Source: Zoogloea sp.
GTDB lineage: Bacteria; Pseudomonadota; Gammaproteobacteria; Burkholderiales; Rhodocyclaceae
DNA: 64,000 nucleotides
Assembly: GCA_016789125.1 (NCBI GenBank)
Contig: JAEUNU010000253.1
Location: forward strand, 1-64,000
Direction of reading: 5' to 3'
The translations under genes and the position numbers were made by a program. Positions 59,869-64,000 of the stretch are shown here, one piece after another. Position 1 is the first letter of the stretch, and every line of letters starts with the position of its first letter. The notes beneath the pieces are model-generated. The model worked only from the letters and a program-made list of their open reading frames with translations, did no database searches and had not been told where the DNA came from.

Positions 59869-61701
59869 ATGGAGCGCAAAGCAGGGCCGGGTTTCATCAG
59901 AAGAACGCTGTCGGGCATCTGGCGGGCCCTCGACCGCATCCGCCAGGCCAGCCTCAACCTGATCTTCCTGGCGGTGGTGGCCTTCCTGGTGGCCGGCTGG
60001 CTGGCGAGCCGCCCGGCGCCGCTGCCGCCGGACTCCGCGCTGCTGATCGCGCCCAAGGGGCAGCTCGTCGAGCAGCGCAGCGTCAAGTCGCCGATGAGCC
60101 TGCTGCAGGGCGGCGAGGGGACGCACCAGGTGCTGCTCCGCGACGTGGTCGACGCGATCCGCGGCGCGGCCACCGACAGCCGCATCAAGGCGCTGGTGAT
60201 CGAGACCGACGGCCTCTCCGGTGCCGGCCTGGCCAAGCTCGAGGAAATTGCCGCGGCGATCGACGTGTTCCGCCAGACGGGCAAGAAGGTGCACGCCTGG
60301 GGCCGCCATTTCGACCAGGCCCAATACCACCTGGCGGCCCACGCCGACGAGGTCTTCCTCAACCCCGACGGCTACGTACTGCTCACCGGCTTCGGGCGTT
60401 TCCCCACTTACTTCAAGGGTTTGTTCGACCAGGCCGGCGTGAAGATGCAGGTCTTCCGGGTCGGCACCTACAAATCCTTCGTCGAGCCCTACACCCGCAG
60501 CGACATGTCGCCCGAAGACCGCGAGGCGACCCGGCTCTACCTCGACGCCGCGTGGCAGGCCTACCAGGCCGACGTCGCCGCCGCCCGCCCGAAGGCCGCC
60601 ACCGGCCTGGCCCGCTACGTGGCGGATGCGCCGGCCCAGCTGGCCGCCGCCGGGGGCGACGCCGCCGCGATGGCGCGCTCGGCCGGCCTGGTCGATGGCC
60701 TCAAGGGCGCCGACGAGTGGCGTTCCCACCTCGTCGGCCTGTTCGGCAAGAGCGACGACGCCCGCGGTTTCAAGCATGTCGAGATGTCCACCTACGTGGC
60801 CCGTCTGCGTGAGGAGGCGCCCCAGCGCGCCAGCAAGATCGGCGTGGTCGTCGCCCAGGGGGCGATCGTCGACGGCGAGCAGCCGCCGGGCAGCGTGGGC
60901 GGCGATTCGGTGGCCGCCCTGATCCGCCAGGCCCGCGAGGACGAGGCCGTCAAGGCCGTGGTGCTGCGCGTCGACAGCCCGGGGGGCAGCGCCACCGCCT
61001 CCGAGGTCATCCGCCGCGAGCTCGACCTGACCCGCCGCGCCGGCAAGCCGGTGCTGGTCTCGATGGGCGCGGTGGCGGCCTCCGGCGGCTACTGGATCAG
61101 CATGGCCGCCGACGAGGTGTGGGCCAGCCCGACCACCCTCACCGGTTCGATCGGCATCTTCGCGATGCTGCCCGACCTGTCGGGCCCCTTCGGCAAGCTG
61201 GGGCTGGCGGTGGACGGGGTCGGCACCACGCCGCTGGCCGGCGGCATCGACCCGCGCCGGCCCCTCGACCCGCAGATCGCCAGCCTGCTCCAGCAGAGCA
61301 TCGAGCACGGCTACAAGCGCTTCCTGGGCGTCGTCGCCGGGGCGCGAAAGATGAGCCCGGAGGCCGTCGACGCGGTCGCCCAGGGCCGCGTCTGGCTGGG
61401 CAGCCAGGCGCTGCAGCATGGCCTGGTGGACAAGCTCGGCGGGCTCGACGCGGTGGTCAAGGCCGCCGCTGCGCGGGCTTCGGTGGCCGACTACGAGGTG
61501 AGCTACATCGAAAAACCCCTGTCGCCCCGCGACCAGCTGCTGGTGCGCCTGCTGAGCAGCGACGACGAGAGCGAGGCCGCCCAGCGCCGGCCCTCGATCG
61601 CCGAGCAGGCCCTGGCCCGGGTGCGCAGCGAGCTCGAAGGCCTGGCCCTGTGGAACGACCCCGGCCACACCTACCTGCACTGCCTGTGCGAGGCACCCTG
61701 A
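59869..61701 (+). CDS. sppA: Signal peptide peptidase SppA, 67-kDa type
   Basis: A 610-aa membrane-anchored serine protease of S49 with duplicated domains, similar in length to E. coli SppA. One membrane helix lies at about 28-46. The catalytic pair is Lys202 in VGTYKSFVEPY and Ser405 in GAVAASGGYWI. It degrades cleaved signal peptides. ATG 59869 with TTGGAG upstream is used; the frame begins 23 codons earlier without a family match. Confidence 0.92.
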   Translation: MERKAGPGFIRRTLSGIWRALDRIRQASLNLIFLAVVAFLVAGWLASRPAPLPPDSALLIAPKGQLVEQRSVKSPMSLLQGGEGTHQVLLRDVVDAIRGAATDSRIKALVIETDGLSGAGLAKLEEIAAAIDVFRQTGKKVHAWGRHFDQAQYHLAAHADEVFLNPDGYVLLTGFGRFPTYFKGLFDQAGVKMQVFRVGTYKSFVEPYTRSDMSPEDREATRLYLDAAWQAYQADVAAARPKAATGLARYVADAPAQLAAAGGDAAAMARSAGLVDGLKGADEWRSHLVGLFGKSDDARGFKHVEMSTYVARLREEAPQRASKIGVVVAQGAIVDGEQPPGSVGGDSVAALIRQAREDEAVKAVVLRVDSPGGSATASEVIRRELDLTRRAGKPVLVSMGAVAASGGYWISMAADEVWASPTTLTGSIGIFAMLPDLSGPFGKLGLAVDGVGTTPLAGGIDPRRPLDPQIASLLQQSIEHGYKRFLGVVAGARKMSPEAVDAVAQGRVWLGSQALQHGLVDKLGGLDAVVKAAAARASVADYEVSYIEKPLSPRDQLLVRLLSSDDESEAAQRRPSIAEQALARVRSELEGLALWNDPGHTYLHCLCEAP

Positions 61702-61741
61702 AGGGCATCCCCCGCGGCATGCTGCGCTGAGCAGGCCGCGG

Positions 61742-61784
61742 CCCGGTGGCGCCGGGGGCCGGCAGGGCCATCACCGGGTTTTTT
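61742..61784 (+). terminator. Rho-independent terminator after sppA
   Basis: CCCGGTG (61742-61748) pairs with CACCGGG (61772-61778), with further GC pairing possible inside, and six T follow (61779-61784). It separates sppA from the SulP gene. Confidence 0.68.
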
Positions 61785-61801
61785 CAACTGGCGGAGACGG
61801 C

Positions 61802-64000
61802 GTGAATATGGACAAGCCCGGAAGCGCCTCCTGGCCCGGCGACCTGTGGGGCGGGCTGGCGGCGATGCTGGTGGCCCTGCCATCGGCGATCGCCTTCGGC
61901 GTCACCATCTTTTCGCCCCTGGGTGCCGGCAACGTCGCCCACGGCGCGCTGGCCGGCATCCTCGGCGCCACCGTGCTGGGGCTGATCGCCCCGGCCTTCG
62001 GCGGTACCGACCGCCTGATCACCGCGCCCTGCGCGCCCGCTGCGGCGGTGCTGGTGGCGGTGGCCATCGACCTCGCCCGGCAGGGCGTCGGCGCCGAGGC
62101 GGGCGTGCTGCTGCTGATGCTCATCGGCCTGCTGGCGGGCCTCATCCAGATCGGGCTGGGCCTCGTCGGCGTGGGCCGCCTGATCAAGTACATCCCCTAC
62201 TCGGTGGTCTGCGGCTACCTCAGCGGGGTGGGCCTGACCATCATCGGCGGCCAGCTGCCGCGGGTGCTCGGGGTGCCCCGCGAGATGGGCTTCTGGCAGG
62301 CGCTCACGACCCCGTCGGCGTGGCACTGGCAGAGCATCGTGGTCGGCGTGGTGGTGGTCCTCACGATGGCCCTGGTGCCGCGCGTGGTCCGCGTCGTCCC
62401 GGCGGCCATCATCGCGATGCTCGCCGGCGTCGCCGCCTACCTGCTGCTCGGGCTGGCCGATCCGGCGCTGTGGAATATCGTCGGCAACCCCCTCGTGATC
62501 GGGCCGCTGGGCGTCGCGGCGGGCGGCCTGCCCGAGGCCCTGCTGCGTAATGTCCATGCGCTCGGCGCCTTCGATCCGGCCCGGCTCCCGCAGGTCCTGC
62601 TGCCGGCGCTGACCCTCGCGGTGCTGCTGTCGATCGACACCCTCAAGACCTGCGTCGTGCTCGACGCGCTCACCAGCACCCACCACGACCCCGACCGCGA
62701 GTTGTGGGCCCAGGGGCTGGGCAACGCCGGTTCGGCGCTGCTCGGTGGCATCCCGGGGGCCGGCCAGATGGGCGCCTCGATGGTCAACCTGGCCAGCGGC
62801 GCCCAGACCCGGCGCTCGGGGCTGTTCGAGGGCCTCTTCGCGCTGGCTGCGCTGCTGGCCCTGGCGCCGCTGTTGGCCTGGATTCCCATCGCGGCGCTGG
62901 GCGGCATCCTGCTGCTTGTCGGCTACCGCATGATCGACCAGCACAGCCTCGAGTTCTTCCAGACCCGCGCCACCCGCTTCGACTTCCTGGTCATCGTCGC
63001 GGTGATCGTCACCGCCCTCACGGTGAGCCTGATCGCCGCCTCGGGTGTCGGCATCGTGCTGGCCATCGGCCTCTACCTGCGCGAGCAGGCACGCAGCACC
63101 ATCCTGCACCGCAAGATCGAGGGTGGCGAACAGTTCTCGAAGGTCGTGCGGCACGACCAGGAGCTCTCCATCCTGCTGCGCAACGGCAGCAAGACGGTGA
63201 TCGTCGAGCTCCAGGGCAGCCTGTTCTTCGGCACTGCCCACCAGCTCTACCTGGCGCTTGAGCCGGAGATCGGCCCGCGCACCTACGTGGTTCTGAGCAT
63301 GCGGCGGGTCCAGTTCCTCGACCTCACCGCCACCCATGTGCTCGAGCAGATCAAGGGCCGCCTTGAGCGCGTCGGCGCCTACCTCATCTTCACCGACATC
63401 CCCCGCGGCCTGCCCAGTGGCCTCAAGATGAAGCGCTACCTGCGCGACGTGGGTCTGCTGCGGGAATCCGGTCGGGCCCTGGCCTTCCGGCAGCTCGACC
63501 AGGCGCTGGAATGGATCGAGCGCCAGCTGCTCGTCGCCGAGGCCTGCCCCATCGACGACGAGGGCCCGCCCCTCGAGCTGGCCGAGCTGGAGCAGCTGCT
63601 GGGCTGGAAGCCCGGCACCCTGGGCAATCTGGCTGCGCTCCTCGAGCCGCGGCATTTCCCGGCGGGCAGCCGGGTGTTCACCGCGGGCATGCCGGGCGGC
63701 GACCTGGTCTTCATCCGCCGTGGCACGCTGCGGGTGGAGATGCCGATCGCCAAGAAGGAGATCTGGCACATCGGCACCTTCGGCCGCGGCGACTTCATTG
63801 GCGAGATGGGCTTCCTCGACAGCCAGCGCCGCGCCTCCGACGCAGTGGCCGTCACCGACACCGACTGCTTCATCCTGTCCCGGGCCCGCTTCGACGCGGC
63901 CGGTAGCCCGGACTCCGCCGATATCTTCGAAGGCCTGGCCCGTGTGCTGGCGATGCGGCTGCGCTTCACCAACAAGGAACTGCGAGCATTGCGGAGCTAG
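61802..64000 (+). CDS. SulP-family anion transporter with STAS and cyclic-nucleotide-binding domains
   Basis: A 732-aa inner-membrane protein. The transporter domain (about 1-425) has NMDKPGSASWPGDLWGGLAA and SAIAFGVTIFSPLGAG, PCAPAAAVLVAV, and the end segment LLVGYRMIDQHSLEFFQTRA. A STAS domain (about 440-560) has VIVELQGSLFFGTAHQLYLA. A cNMP-binding domain (about 600-725) has RHFPAGSRVFTAGMPGGDLV and FIGEMGFLDSQRRASDAVA. It moves an inorganic anion (sulfate, bicarbonate or other) and could be gated by a nucleotide. GTG 61802 has GGAG 5 bases upstream; ATG 61808 is an alternative. The stop ends at the last base of the window. Confidence 0.88.
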   Translation: MNMDKPGSASWPGDLWGGLAAMLVALPSAIAFGVTIFSPLGAGNVAHGALAGILGATVLGLIAPAFGGTDRLITAPCAPAAAVLVAVAIDLARQGVGAEAGVLLLMLIGLLAGLIQIGLGLVGVGRLIKYIPYSVVCGYLSGVGLTIIGGQLPRVLGVPREMGFWQALTTPSAWHWQSIVVGVVVVLTMALVPRVVRVVPAAIIAMLAGVAAYLLLGLADPALWNIVGNPLVIGPLGVAAGGLPEALLRNVHALGAFDPARLPQVLLPALTLAVLLSIDTLKTCVVLDALTSTHHDPDRELWAQGLGNAGSALLGGIPGAGQMGASMVNLASGAQTRRSGLFEGLFALAALLALAPLLAWIPIAALGGILLLVGYRMIDQHSLEFFQTRATRFDFLVIVAVIVTALTVSLIAASGVGIVLAIGLYLREQARSTILHRKIEGGEQFSKVVRHDQELSILLRNGSKTVIVELQGSLFFGTAHQLYLALEPEIGPRTYVVLSMRRVQFLDLTATHVLEQIKGRLERVGAYLIFTDIPRGLPSGLKMKRYLRDVGLLRESGRALAFRQLDQALEWIERQLLVAEACPIDDEGPPLELAELEQLLGWKPGTLGNLAALLEPRHFPAGSRVFTAGMPGGDLVFIRRGTLRVEMPIAKKEIWHIGTFGRGDFIGEMGFLDSQRRASDAVAVTDTDCFILSRARFDAAGSPDSADIFEGLARVLAMRLRFTNKELRALRS

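Overview
The window is a high-GC chromosomal segment whose gene content fits a denitrifying betaproteobacterium of the Rhodocyclales (Azoarcus/Thauera-like). That placement is inferred from gene families and order, not from a marker gene. Gene density is high, and many neighbours are joined by 4-bp ATGA overlaps. No tRNA, rRNA or intact mobile element was seen.

Layout. (1) 1-8234: the 3' end of a two-component pair, a small unknown protein, a bifunctional penicillin-binding protein, a 2-dehydropantoate 2-reductase-like enzyme, and a hybrid sensor kinase next to a lone periplasmic solute-binding protein. (2) 8396-15418: a cytochrome cd1 denitrification block. It holds nirS-nirM, then nirC-nirF-nirDL-nirG-nirH on the minus strand, and nirE divergent from nirS. 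FNR/DNR-type boxes lie between nirS and nirE and ahead of nirC, and terminators follow nirM and nirE. nirJ and nirN are absent. (3) 15489-25470: an acyl-CoA synthetase, then a three-gene transglutaminase / ATP-grasp-alpha-E / transglutaminase cluster, the least understood system here, followed by a DMT transporter. (4) 25471-27292: a small, poorer-coding accessory stretch with a fragment of a SNF2-type helicase, a zeta-toxin-like kinase with a small partner, and a field of short T-rich repeats. (5) 27293-33847: an RND multidrug efflux operon with a divergent TetR regulator and an operator inside the pump promoter. (6) 33857-36542: two divergent beta-helix proteins, one frameshifted. (7) 36656-43636: a UbiA-type prenyltransferase, a HAD phosphatase, a GST, ruvA and ruvB separated by three genes, and an acyltransferase. 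(8) 43735-55767: an LPS core/surface glycan cluster: heptose kinase (hldE) with a decayed second domain, a phosphatase, an MsbA-type flippase, glycosyltransferases, an O-antigen ligase-like protein and a polysaccharide deacetylase. (9) 55804-64000: a small HTH regulator, an RlmI-type rRNA methyltransferase, DUF484, dapF, a CoA-binding protein, SppA, and a SulP transporter carrying STAS and cyclic-nucleotide-binding domains.

How it works together. The nir genes make the periplasmic nitrite reductase, its electron donors and most of its heme d1 pathway, and the boxes suggest low-oxygen/NO control. The glycan cluster builds and exports lipid A-core, and several outer-layer genes around it (efflux pump, PBP, SppA, acyltransferase) also concern the envelope. 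The transglutaminase cluster is conserved as a family set, but its substrate is unknown.
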